This document shows, piece after piece, positions 55,747 through 64,000 of a stretch of 64,000 bases of DNA. The first letter of the stretch is position 1, and every line of letters starts with the position of its first letter. The notes beneath the pieces were generated by a model that saw only the letters and a program-made list of their open reading frames with translations, did not search any database and had not been told where the DNA came from. The stretch is from positions 62,001-126,000 of the forward strand of contig NZ_JADCDA010000018.1 in assembly GCF_020252405.1 (NCBI RefSeq). Reading direction: 5' to 3'. This DNA is from Aestuariivirga sp. (GTDB lineage Bacteria > Pseudomonadota > Alphaproteobacteria > Rhizobiales > Aestuariivirgaceae). The position numbers and the translations under genes were made by a program.

Positions 55747-57195
55747 ATGGCGTCCTTCCTGGCTGTCTTCATTCATGCCGCGCTGATGGCGGCTGTCATC
55801 CTGCGCGTTCTGCTGCGGCGGCCGGCGCGCGGCGTGGCTTTGGCCTGGCTGCTGCTTGCAATGATGGTGCCCTATGTCGGCGCGCTCCTCTATTTCCTGA
55901 TCGGCGAACGCCGCATCTCCCGCGGACGCGCCGGGCGTCTTGCTCGCATGCAGGGCGACTTCCGCAAGATCACCGCGCCTCATCTGGCCGAGAACCGGCT
56001 GCAGCACGGTGGCGCGCGGCTGACCCACAAGCAGCAGCCGGTGGAGCGGGCGGCCCAAAGCTTCTTCGGCGCCCCGGCCTTCACCGGCAATTCCGTGACA
56101 GTCGCGTCCGACACCCTCGACATACTGAAGCATATGGCCGGCGACATCGATGCGGCGCGGAGCAGCGCGCTGGTGGAATTCTATATCTGGAACGAAGGTG
56201 GTCTGACGCGCGGCGTGCTGGAGGCCCTCATCCGCGCGGCAGGCCGGGGCGTGAAGTGCCTCGTGCTGATCGATGCCCTTGGGGCCGCCGGCTGGTGGCG
56301 GGGACCCGAACCGGACATGCTGCGCAAGGCCGGGGTGGAGTTGCGGGCGGCCCTGCCGGTGGGCCTGCTCCGCGGCCTCGCGGGGCGCGCCGACCTGCGG
56401 CTTCACCGCAAGATCGTGGTGATTGACGGGCGCCTCGCCTGGACCGGCAGCATGAACATGGTGGACCCGCGCTTCTTCAAGCAGGATTCGGGCGTCGGCG
56501 AATGGGTTGACGCCATGGTGCGCATCGAGGGGCCGGTGGCGGGCGCGCTGGCCGCCGTCATGATCAGCGACTGGGTGGCCGAAGGCGGCGTTACGCCGGA
56601 GCAGGTGGTGGCCGAGACCGGCCTTGAGCCCGCGGCGCCGCAGGGGCTTGCGTCCGTCCAGGTGCTGGCGTCAGGACCGGGCCAGTCGGGTGACGGCCTG
56701 CTGCAGATCATGCTGGCGCTGATCAATGCGGCGGAAAGCGAAGTGGTGCTGACGACGCCTTATTTCGTGCCGGAGGATTCGCTCATCACCGCGCTGCGCG
56801 GCGCGGCGGCCCGGGGCGTGAAGGTCATCGTGGTGCTGCCCCGGCGCATCGATTCGCTGCTGGTGCGGCATGCCAGCCGTTCCTTCTTCGACGAGGTGAT
56901 CTCGGCGGGAGGCGAGATCCATGAGTTCAGGGGCGGGCTGCTGCACACCAAGTCGATCACCGTCGATGGCGGGCAGGCGATGTTCGGCACCGCCAATTTC
57001 GACATGCGCAGCCTGTGGCTCAATTACGAGGTGTCGCTTCTGGTCTATGACCGGGATGCCGTGGCCGCCATCCGCCGCCTGCAGCAGGGCTACCTCGACG
57101 ATTCCAGCGCGGTGATGCTGGCGCCCTGGAACGAGCGTCCGGTGGGCGCGCGGCTCATCGAGTCGACCGTGCGGCTCATGACGCCGCTGCTGTGA
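55747..57195 (+). CDS. cls: Cardiolipin synthase
   Basis: 482 residues. Two N-terminal membrane helices, then two phospholipase D HKD motifs: HRKIVVIDGRLAWTGSMN near residue 219 and HTKSITVDGGQAMFGTANFD near 399. It joins two phosphatidylglycerol molecules to cardiolipin at the inner membrane. Length and PLDNT anchor match bacterial Cls. It is 54 bases after the IalB gene and may be co-transcribed. Confidence 0.94.
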   Translation: MASFLAVFIHAALMAAVILRVLLRRPARGVALAWLLLAMMVPYVGALLYFLIGERRISRGRAGRLARMQGDFRKITAPHLAENRLQHGGARLTHKQQPVERAAQSFFGAPAFTGNSVTVASDTLDILKHMAGDIDAARSSALVEFYIWNEGGLTRGVLEALIRAAGRGVKCLVLIDALGAAGWWRGPEPDMLRKAGVELRAALPVGLLRGLAGRADLRLHRKIVVIDGRLAWTGSMNMVDPRFFKQDSGVGEWVDAMVRIEGPVAGALAAVMISDWVAEGGVTPEQVVAETGLEPAAPQGLASVQVLASGPGQSGDGLLQIMLALINAAESEVVLTTPYFVPEDSLITALRGAAARGVKVIVVLPRRIDSLLVRHASRSFFDEVISAGGEIHEFRGGLLHTKSITVDGGQAMFGTANFDMRSLWLNYEVSLLVYDRDAVAAIRRLQQGYLDDSSAVMLAPWNERPVGARLIESTVRLMTPLL

Positions 57196-57439
57196 ATTCT
57201 GCGCCGCACAGAACAGAAAGCGAATCTTGCAATGCTTTGTGAAAGGCTTTGCAACAGCAGATTGTCACGCCACCTGCGGCGACCGGTAAAAAACATTGCG
57301 GATTCAACCGCTTGCTTCAGGCGAGCGGCATTCCACCGGCACATGGCAAAAAGCTTCATCGCAAAGCTATGCAGCGCCTTCGGACAGACCCTGAACGTTC
57401 TCTGACACACCGGTAAACTCAGACGATAAAGCTGGAGAT

Positions 57440-57539
57440 AAAGCATTTTCAGGTCAGGTGGACACCGGTTGACCGTGGAAAGTGCGACAAAACAAATAGA
57501 TAAAGCAGGTTTCGATACCACTGAACCGAAACCTGCTCT
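57440..57539. repeat. 100-bp dispersed repeat, copy B
   Basis: Same sequence and orientation as copy A at 49705-49804. It ends with GCAGGTTTCG paired with CGAAACCTGC. It lies in the gene-free stretch 57196-57789, whose other parts show no convincing gene: only a possible promoter (TTGACC at 57717) and the palindrome at 57755. Confidence 0.88.
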
Positions 57540-57754
57540 GGTCATAGCTGGCCTGCTCAAGTTGCCGCCCCGTTGCCCAAATCTCCGCCTCATTCCGAGC
57601 TCTCGGCCTTGATGAGGGCGTTCAGCGCCTGACGGTCGCCACTCTATTCCCGGCTGAATGGCCGCAAGCATCGCTGCGCCGCGGAAACCAATGTGCGGCG
57701 CACACAGGAAAGTCGCTTGACCATACGCAAGAAGCAAACATACGCTCCTATCAT

Positions 57755-57770
57755 GGGCAAATAATTGCCC
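57755..57770. promoter_or_regulatory. Candidate operator of the smo operon
   Basis: Perfect palindrome GGGCAA-ATAA-TTGCCC, 20 bases before the smoE ATG, next to TATCAT (57749-57754), which could be a -10 element. The position suits a repressor of the SorC or LacI kind; no regulator gene is in view, so it may lie beyond the right edge. Confidence 0.5.
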
Positions 57771-57789
57771 GATCGAACGGGAGGATCAT

Positions 57790-59094
<1,305 letters not shown>

Positions 59095-59112
59095 CCGAAC
59101 CTCCCGCAACGG

Positions 59113-59139
59113 GGCTGCCCGACCGGAAACCGGGCAGCC
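59113..59139 (+). other. Intercistronic hairpin after smoE
   Basis: Perfect 9-base stem GGCTGCCCG / CGGGCAGCC with a 9-base loop, 18 bases after the smoE stop and ahead of smoF. A short C/T run follows but no clean T-tract. Confidence 0.6.
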
Positions 59140-59165
59140 ATTCTCCCCCTCACTGGGTTTGAGCC

Positions 59166-60074
59166 ATGGCAACGCAGCAGACACGCTCGATCGGCAGGAT
59201 CGCCGTTGCGCCATCGGTTCTTGCCCTGTTCCTCTGGATGATCGTGCCGCTGGCCATGACCGTCTGGTTTTCCTTCCTCCGCTACAATCTGCTCGACCCC
59301 AACCCAGCCTGCTCGCTCATGACGCCGGGGGCGCTGCTGGACGCGGCGAACCGCTGCATGGCCGGCGCCGCCAACTATTATTACTTCCTCACCGACCCCG
59401 CCTTCTTCAAGGCCATGCGCAACTCGCTGCTGCTGGTGTTCTGGGTGCTCGTCATCTCCGTCGCCGGCGGAACGCTTCTGGCACTCCTGCTCGACCAGGC
59501 CATTTATGGCCGCAATGCCGTGCGCCTCATGGTCATCGCACCCTTCTTCGTCATGCCCACCGTGTCGGCTCTCGTGTGGAAGAACATGATGATGCATCCG
59601 GTGCAGGGTTTCCTCGCCTGGATCACGAAATCGCTGGGGCTGGGCGCCATCGACTGGTTCGCGCATTATCCGATGACCGCCATTGTCATCATGGTGTCCT
59701 GGCAGTGGATGCCCTTTGCAACGCTCATCATCCTCACCGCCCTTCAGTCGTTTGACGAGGAGCAGAAGGAAGCCGCGCAGATGGACGGCGCGCCGCCCCT
59801 GTCCTTCTTCTGGTACATGATCGTGCCGCATCTGGCGCGGCCCGTCACCGTGGTCATTCTCATCGAGACGATCTTCCTGCTCAATATCTTCGCCGAAATC
59901 TACGTCACGGGTTCGGGCGGCCGGGCGGGGAACCTGCCGTTCCTCGTCTATCACTACGGCCTGCTGTCGAACGATATCGGCGGCGCTTCGGCGGGCGGCG
60001 TCATCGCGGTCATTCTCGCCAACATCGCCGCCTTCTTCCTGATGCGCATGATCGGCAAGAACCTGGAGGCATGA
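59166..60074 (+). CDS. smoF: Polyol ABC transporter permease SmoF
   Basis: 302-residue MalF-like permease, six helices, EAA loop KEAAQMDGAPPLSFFWYMIV. The periplasmic loop near residues 45-65 holds two Cys (ACSLM, RCMAGA). Four bases before smoG. Confidence 0.91.
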   Translation: MATQQTRSIGRIAVAPSVLALFLWMIVPLAMTVWFSFLRYNLLDPNPACSLMTPGALLDAANRCMAGAANYYYFLTDPAFFKAMRNSLLLVFWVLVISVAGGTLLALLLDQAIYGRNAVRLMVIAPFFVMPTVSALVWKNMMMHPVQGFLAWITKSLGLGAIDWFAHYPMTAIVIMVSWQWMPFATLIILTALQSFDEEQKEAAQMDGAPPLSFFWYMIVPHLARPVTVVILIETIFLLNIFAEIYVTGSGGRAGNLPFLVYHYGLLSNDIGGASAGGVIAVILANIAAFFLMRMIGKNLEA

Positions 60075-60078
60075 GAGC

Positions 60079-60909
60079 ATGGCGCGCGCCGTTCCCCTCC
60101 GCCGCAAGCTGATCTTCACGGGCCTCGCCTGGGGGTGCGGTTTCGTGATCTTCTTCCCGATCCTGTGGACCATCCTCACCAGCTTCAAGACGGAGGGAGA
60201 GGCCGTCGCCATTCCCCCAACCTTCCTGTTCTTCGACTGGACCCTGGAGAATTACGGCGTCGTGCAGGAGCGCTCGGACTATCTGAAGTTCGCGTCGAAC
60301 TCCGTGATCCTGGCCCTGGGCTCCACGCTGATTGGCCTCCTCATCGCCGTGCCCGCCGCCTGGGCCATGGCGTTCGCGCCCGGCAGGCGGACCAAGGATC
60401 TCCTGATGTGGATGCTCTCCACCAAGATGATGCCGCCGGTGGGAGCGCTCATTCCGCTCTACCTGATCTTCCGCGACCTGAAACTGCTCGACAGCCACAT
60501 CGGCATCATCATGGTGCTGATGCTGCTGAACCTGCCGATCATCATCTGGATGCTTTATACCTATTTCAGGGAGATCCCGGGCGAGATCCTCGAAGCCTCG
60601 CGCATGGATGGGGCCTCGATCGGCAAGGAACTGATCTATGTGCTCGCCCCCATGGCCGTCCCGGGCATCGCCTCCACCGTGCTGCTCAACATCATCCTGG
60701 CGTGGAACGAGGCTTTCTGGACGCTCACGCTGACGACCCGGAACGCCGCCCCGCTCACTCAGTTCATCGCCTCCTATTCGAGCCCGGAGGGGCTGTTCTG
60801 GGCCAAGCTTTCCGCCGCCTCCACCATGGCCATCGCGCCCATCCTCGTGCTCGGCTGGTTCGCCCAGAAGCAGCTCGTCCGCGGCCTCACCTTCGGAGCA
60901 GTGAAGTAA
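60079..60909 (+). CDS. smoG: Polyol ABC transporter permease SmoG
   Basis: 276-residue MalG-like permease; EAA loop [20 protein letters not shown]. Ends one base before smoK. Partner of SmoF. Confidence 0.91.
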   Translation: MARAVPLRRKLIFTGLAWGCGFVIFFPILWTILTSFKTEGEAVAIPPTFLFFDWTLENYGVVQERSDYLKFASNSVILALGSTLIGLLIAVPAAWAMAFAPGRRTKDLLMWMLSTKMMPPVGALIPLYLIFRDLKLLDSHIGIIMVLMLLNLPIIIWMLYTYFREIPGEILEASRMDGASIGKELIYVLAPMAVPGIASTVLLNIILAWNEAFWTLTLTTRNAAPLTQFIASYSSPEGLFWAKLSAASTMAIAPILVLGWFAQKQLVRGLTFGAVK

Positions 60910-60910
60910 C

Positions 60911-61912
60911 ATGGGGGCCATAACGCTGAGGAACGTGAGCAAGGCCTTCGGAGACGCCGTCATCATCCCCGGCGCGGACCTCGAGATCGCGCATGGCGAA
61001 TTCGTCGTCTTCGTCGGCCCTTCGGGCTGCGGCAAGTCCACCCTGCTGCGCCTCATCGCGGGGCTGGAAGATTTGACATCGGGCCAGATTCTGATCGACG
61101 GCGAGGATGTCAGCGGCGTGCCTCCGGCCCGGCGCGGGCTTGCCATGGTGTTCCAGTCCTATGCGCTCTATCCGCACATGAGCGTGCGCAACAACATCGC
61201 CTTCGGCCTCAGGATGGCCGGCATGCCCAAAGAGGAGATCGACGCCAAGGTGGCCAGGGCCGCGTTGACGCTGAACCTCACGGACTGTCTCGAGCGCAAG
61301 CCCCGCCAGCTGTCGGGCGGGCAGCGCCAGCGCGTGGCGATCGGCCGCGCCATCGTGCGCCAGCCCAAGTGCTTCCTGTTCGACGAGCCGCTCTCGAACC
61401 TTGATGCCGCGCTGCGCGTCAACATGCGCATCGAGATCATGCAGCTTCACCGGCAGCTCGACGCCACCATGATTTACGTGACGCACGATCAGGTGGAGGC
61501 CATGACCATGGCCGACCGCATCGTGGTGCTGAACAAGGGTGTGATCGAGCAGGTCGGCTCGCCGCTCGAACTCTACAACACGCCGAATTCCCTTTTCGTC
61601 GCCGGCTTCATCGGGTCACCGAAGATGAACTTCATCTCCGGGCCGTTTGCGGCCAGGCACAACGCCGCGACAACCGGCATCCGGCCGGAGCACATCGCCC
61701 TCACCGGCGCGGGCGGTGACGTTCAGGGCGCCATCATGCTCACCGAGCATCTGGGGGCTGACTCCTTCCTGCATATCGATGCAGGCGAGGCCGGCCGGCT
61801 CACGGTGCGCGCGCCGGGCGAGTATGGCGGCAAGCCGGGCGATGCCGTGGCGCTTCGCTTCGATGCCGCCCGTCTCCACCGTTTCGACAGCCAGGGAAAG
61901 GTTATCGTCTGA
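60911..61912 (+). CDS. smoK: Polyol ABC transporter ATPase SmoK
   Basis: 333 residues. Walker [22 protein letters not shown], Walker [13 protein letters not shown]-loop VTHDQVEA, all canonical; short TOBE region with GIRPEHIAL. The stop overlaps the smoS ATG by one base. Confidence 0.93.
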   Translation: MGAITLRNVSKAFGDAVIIPGADLEIAHGEFVVFVGPSGCGKSTLLRLIAGLEDLTSGQILIDGEDVSGVPPARRGLAMVFQSYALYPHMSVRNNIAFGLRMAGMPKEEIDAKVARAALTLNLTDCLERKPRQLSGGQRQRVAIGRAIVRQPKCFLFDEPLSNLDAALRVNMRIEIMQLHRQLDATMIYVTHDQVEAMTMADRIVVLNKGVIEQVGSPLELYNTPNSLFVAGFIGSPKMNFISGPFAARHNAATTGIRPEHIALTGAGGDVQGAIMLTEHLGADSFLHIDAGEAGRLTVRAPGEYGGKPGDAVALRFDAARLHRFDSQGKVIV

Positions 61913-62682
61913 TGCGTCTCAAGGGCAAGACTGCAATCGTCACCGGCGGCGCGCGCGGCATTGGCGCGGCCATAGCCGAAGGCTATGCGCGCGAGGGCGC
62001 GCGCGTCTGCGTGGCGGATATCAACTTCGCCGAGGCCGATGCGCTGGCGCGGAAGATCGGCAATGGCGCCTTCGCCCATGCCCTGAACGTCACCAGGCTG
62101 GACGAGATCAAGGCCTGCGCCGCCGAATGCGAGCGGCGCTGCGGCGGCATCGACATCCTCGTCAACAATGCCGCCGTCTTCGACATGGCGCCCTGGGGCG
62201 AGATCACCGAAAACAGCTATGACTTCGTCTTCGACGTGAACGTCAGGGGGCTGATCTTCATGCTGCAGGAGGTGGCGGAGAGCATGAAGCGCCGGGGCAG
62301 GGGCGGCAAGATCATCAATTTCGCCTCGCAGGCCGGCCGCCGCGGCGAGGCGCTGGTCGCCGTCTATTGCGCCTCGAAAGCCGCCGTCATCTCCATCACC
62401 CAGTCGGCGGGCCTGGCGCTCATTGCGCACAAGATCAACGTCAACGGCATAGCGCCCGGCGTGGTCGACACGCCGATGTGGGAGCATGTCGATGGGCTCT
62501 TCGCCAGATATGAGAACCGCCCCAGGGGCGAGAAGAAGCGCCTGGTCGGCGAGGGCGTGCCCTTCGGCCGCATGGGCAGGCCCGAGGATCATGTGGGCTG
62601 CGCCATCTTCCTCGCCTCCTCCGAAAGCGACTATGTGGTGGCGCAGACATACAACGTCGACGGCGGCCAATGGATGAGCTGA
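61912..62682 (+). CDS. smoS: Sorbitol dehydrogenase SmoS (SDR)
   Basis: 256 residues: TGGARGIGAAIA, NNAAVFDMAPW, Ser in INFASQAG, YCASK. It oxidises D-sorbitol to D-fructose (and related polyols) with NAD. The NNAA and MAPWGEIT features are those of the sorbitol/iditol dehydrogenase SDR group. Coupled to smoK. Confidence 0.92.
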   Translation: MRLKGKTAIVTGGARGIGAAIAEGYAREGARVCVADINFAEADALARKIGNGAFAHALNVTRLDEIKACAAECERRCGGIDILVNNAAVFDMAPWGEITENSYDFVFDVNVRGLIFMLQEVAESMKRRGRGGKIINFASQAGRRGEALVAVYCASKAAVISITQSAGLALIAHKINVNGIAPGVVDTPMWEHVDGLFARYENRPRGEKKRLVGEGVPFGRMGRPEDHVGCAIFLASSESDYVVAQTYNVDGGQWMS

Positions 62683-62715
62683 CGGCTCGCCACCCGATTT
62701 GCGGAGAGAAGTGAC

Positions 62716-64000
62716 ATGACGAAGCTGAACCGCGCCAATCTGCCGAGTCTCAAGGGCGTCGCCGTGCCGAACTACCACGCCGCTGACCTCAGTCCCGGCA
62801 TCCTGCATTTCGGCCTCGGCAACTTCCACCGCGCGCATCAGGCCGTTTATCTCGATTCGCTGTTCAACATGGGCAAGGGCCGCGACTGGGGCGTCATCGG
62901 CGCCGGCGTCCGGCCGGCCGACCGCGCTATGCATGATGCGCTGCGGCCGCAGGACTGGCTCACCACGGTCGTCGAACAGGAGGCGAACGTCAGCCGCGCG
63001 CGTGTGACGGGCGCGATGGTGGGCATGATTCCGCCGGAGGACCGCTCACGCATCGTCAGGCAGCTCGCGGATCCCGCGATCCGCATCGTCTCGGTCACCG
63101 TCACCGAAGGAGGCTATTTCATCGATCCTGCCACCGGCCAGTTCAACCCGGATTTCCCCGAGATCGCGGCGGACGGGAAGCATCCGGATGATCCGCATAC
63201 GGTGTTTGGCCTCATCGCGCTGGGCCTCGGGAAGCGGCGCGGGGCGGGCGTCAGGCCCTTCACCGTCATGTCCTGCGACAACATCCCCCACAACGGCGTT
63301 GTGGCGCGCAATGCTGTCGCCGGAGTGGCGCGGCTGTGGGACAGGGGGCTGGCGGACTGGATCGCCGCGAACGCCGCTTTCCCCAATGGCATGGTGGACC
63401 GCATCACGCCCGCCACGACGGACCGCGAGCGAAAGCTCTGCGCGCAGGATTTCGGCATCGAGGACAACTGGCCGGTCTATTGCGAGGAGTTCATTCAGTG
63501 GGTGCTGGAGGACACATTCTGCAACGGCCGCCCGGAGCTGGAAGCCGCCGGCGTGCAATTCGTGCCCGATGTCACGCCCTTCGAGTTCATGAAGATCCGC
63601 ATCCTCAACGGCGGCCACGCGGCGATCGCCTATCCTGCGAGCCTGCTCGACATCCACTTCGTGCATGATGCGATGAACCACCCGCTGGTGGCCGCATTCT
63701 TCGCCAGGATCGAGCGCGAGGAAATCATGCCGACCGTGCCGCCGGTGCCGGGCGTGGTGCTGGACGATTATTACCGCCTCATCCATCGCCGCTTCTCCAA
63801 TCCGAAGATCGGCGACACCGTTCCGCGCCTGGCCTTCGATGGCTCCAACCGCCAGCCCAAGTTCATCGTGCCGGTGGCGCGGGACCGGCTGACGGCCGGA
63901 GGCTCCATCTCATCGCTCGCCTTCGAGTCGGCGCTGTGGTGCCGGCACTGCTTCGGCAAGTCGGAGTCGGGCAGGGACATCACGGCGGGCGACCCGATGT
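62716..64000 (+). CDS. mtlK: Mannitol dehydrogenase, 5' part
   Basis: 428 residues present of about 490; runs off the right edge. Polyol-specific long-chain dehydrogenase: cofactor region HFGLGNFHRAHQAVYLD, and catalytic Lys K293 in MKIRILNGGHAAIAYP (K-x4/5-N-x2-H). It oxidises D-mannitol to D-fructose, completing the smo/mtl operon. GGAGAGAAG precedes the ATG. Confidence 0.94.
   Translation, partial: MTKLNRANLPSLKGVAVPNYHAADLSPGILHFGLGNFHRAHQAVYLDSLFNMGKGRDWGVIGAGVRPADRAMHDALRPQDWLTTVVEQEANVSRARVTGAMVGMIPPEDRSRIVRQLADPAIRIVSVTVTEGGYFIDPATGQFNPDFPEIAADGKHPDDPHTVFGLIALGLGKRRGAGVRPFTVMSCDNIPHNGVVARNAVAGVARLWDRGLADWIAANAAFPNGMVDRITPATTDRERKLCAQDFGIEDNWPVYCEEFIQWVLEDTFCNGRPELEAAGVQFVPDVTPFEFMKIRILNGGHAAIAYPASLLDIHFVHDAMNHPLVAAFFARIEREEIMPTVPPVPGVVLDDYYRLIHRRFSNPKIGDTVPRLAFDGSNRQPKFIVPVARDRLTAGGSISSLAFESALWCRHCFGKSESGRDITAGDPM

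Noticed and set aside
49705-57539. Direct repeats as attachment sites of the island
   Set aside because: They are 100 bp, also enclose ialB and cls, and resemble a dispersed intergenic family; no tRNA or core site supports att identity.
57541-57640. Possible C-terminal fragment on the minus strand (DRQALNALIKAESSE)
   Set aside because: About 16 codons with an in-frame stop just upstream; could be a gene remnant but cannot be supported.

Overview
The window is high-GC DNA from an alphaproteobacterium, most likely of the order Hyphomicrobiales (rhizobia-like). The grounds are rhizobial-type glp, rha and smo/mtl catabolic operons, an RpoE-ChrR pair matching the Rhodobacter type, IalB and BTLCP family proteins, and dispersed palindromic repeats typical of that group. 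No rRNA, tRNA or CRISPR array was seen. Gene calls rest on reading translations and motifs; no database search was possible.

Layout. 1-940: 5' part of leuC (minus). 1019-8040 (minus): an operon of unknown substrate with a PhyH-like dioxygenase, a SelA-like PLP enzyme, a ROK regulator, a CUT2-type ABC importer and an SDR dehydrogenase. 8041-8474: repeats only, including a 181-bp palindrome. 8475-13697: small secreted proteins, a class 3 lipase lipoprotein, a BTLCP protease, a copper-delivery cluster (DUF2946-like, PCuAC, SCO) and an EamA transporter. 13868-22449: a galactoside locus with a CUT1 ABC importer and GH42 beta-galactosidase (minus), and an AraC regulator and GH4 alpha-galactosidase (plus). 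22723-32697: complete glycerol locus, glpV-S-T-P-Q-DUF2160 (minus) divergent from glpR-D-K (plus). 32698-38628: RpoE-ChrR photo-oxidative stress locus with lipid-modifying genes, driven by a symmetrical divergent promoter. 38613-40601: large SGNH hydrolase. 40656-49705: rhamnose locus (deoR-type regulator, rhaTPQS, rhaD, rhaI). 49706-54888: accessory island with a predicted amino-acid hydroxylase plus a free-standing tRNA-editing protein, lower-GC unknown genes, a ruined integrase and a ParDE-like pair. 55102-57195: IalB-like protein and cardiolipin synthase. 57790-64000: polyol operon smoEFGK-smoS-mtlK, the last gene running off the edge.

Functionally this is a catabolic block: five ABC importers (unknown, galactosides, glycerol, rhamnose, sorbitol/mannitol), four of them next to their first enzymes and three (ROK, AraC and DeoR types) plus glycerol (GlpR) next to a dedicated regulator. 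In every one a GC-rich hairpin lies just 3' of the binding-protein gene. The most interesting items are the hydroxylase/tRNA-editing pair on the island, the TGATCC-N16-CGTA divergent sigma-E-type promoter, the complementary ATPase defects of GlpS and GlpT, and the integrase split by a 55-bp copy of a repeat family seen elsewhere in the window.
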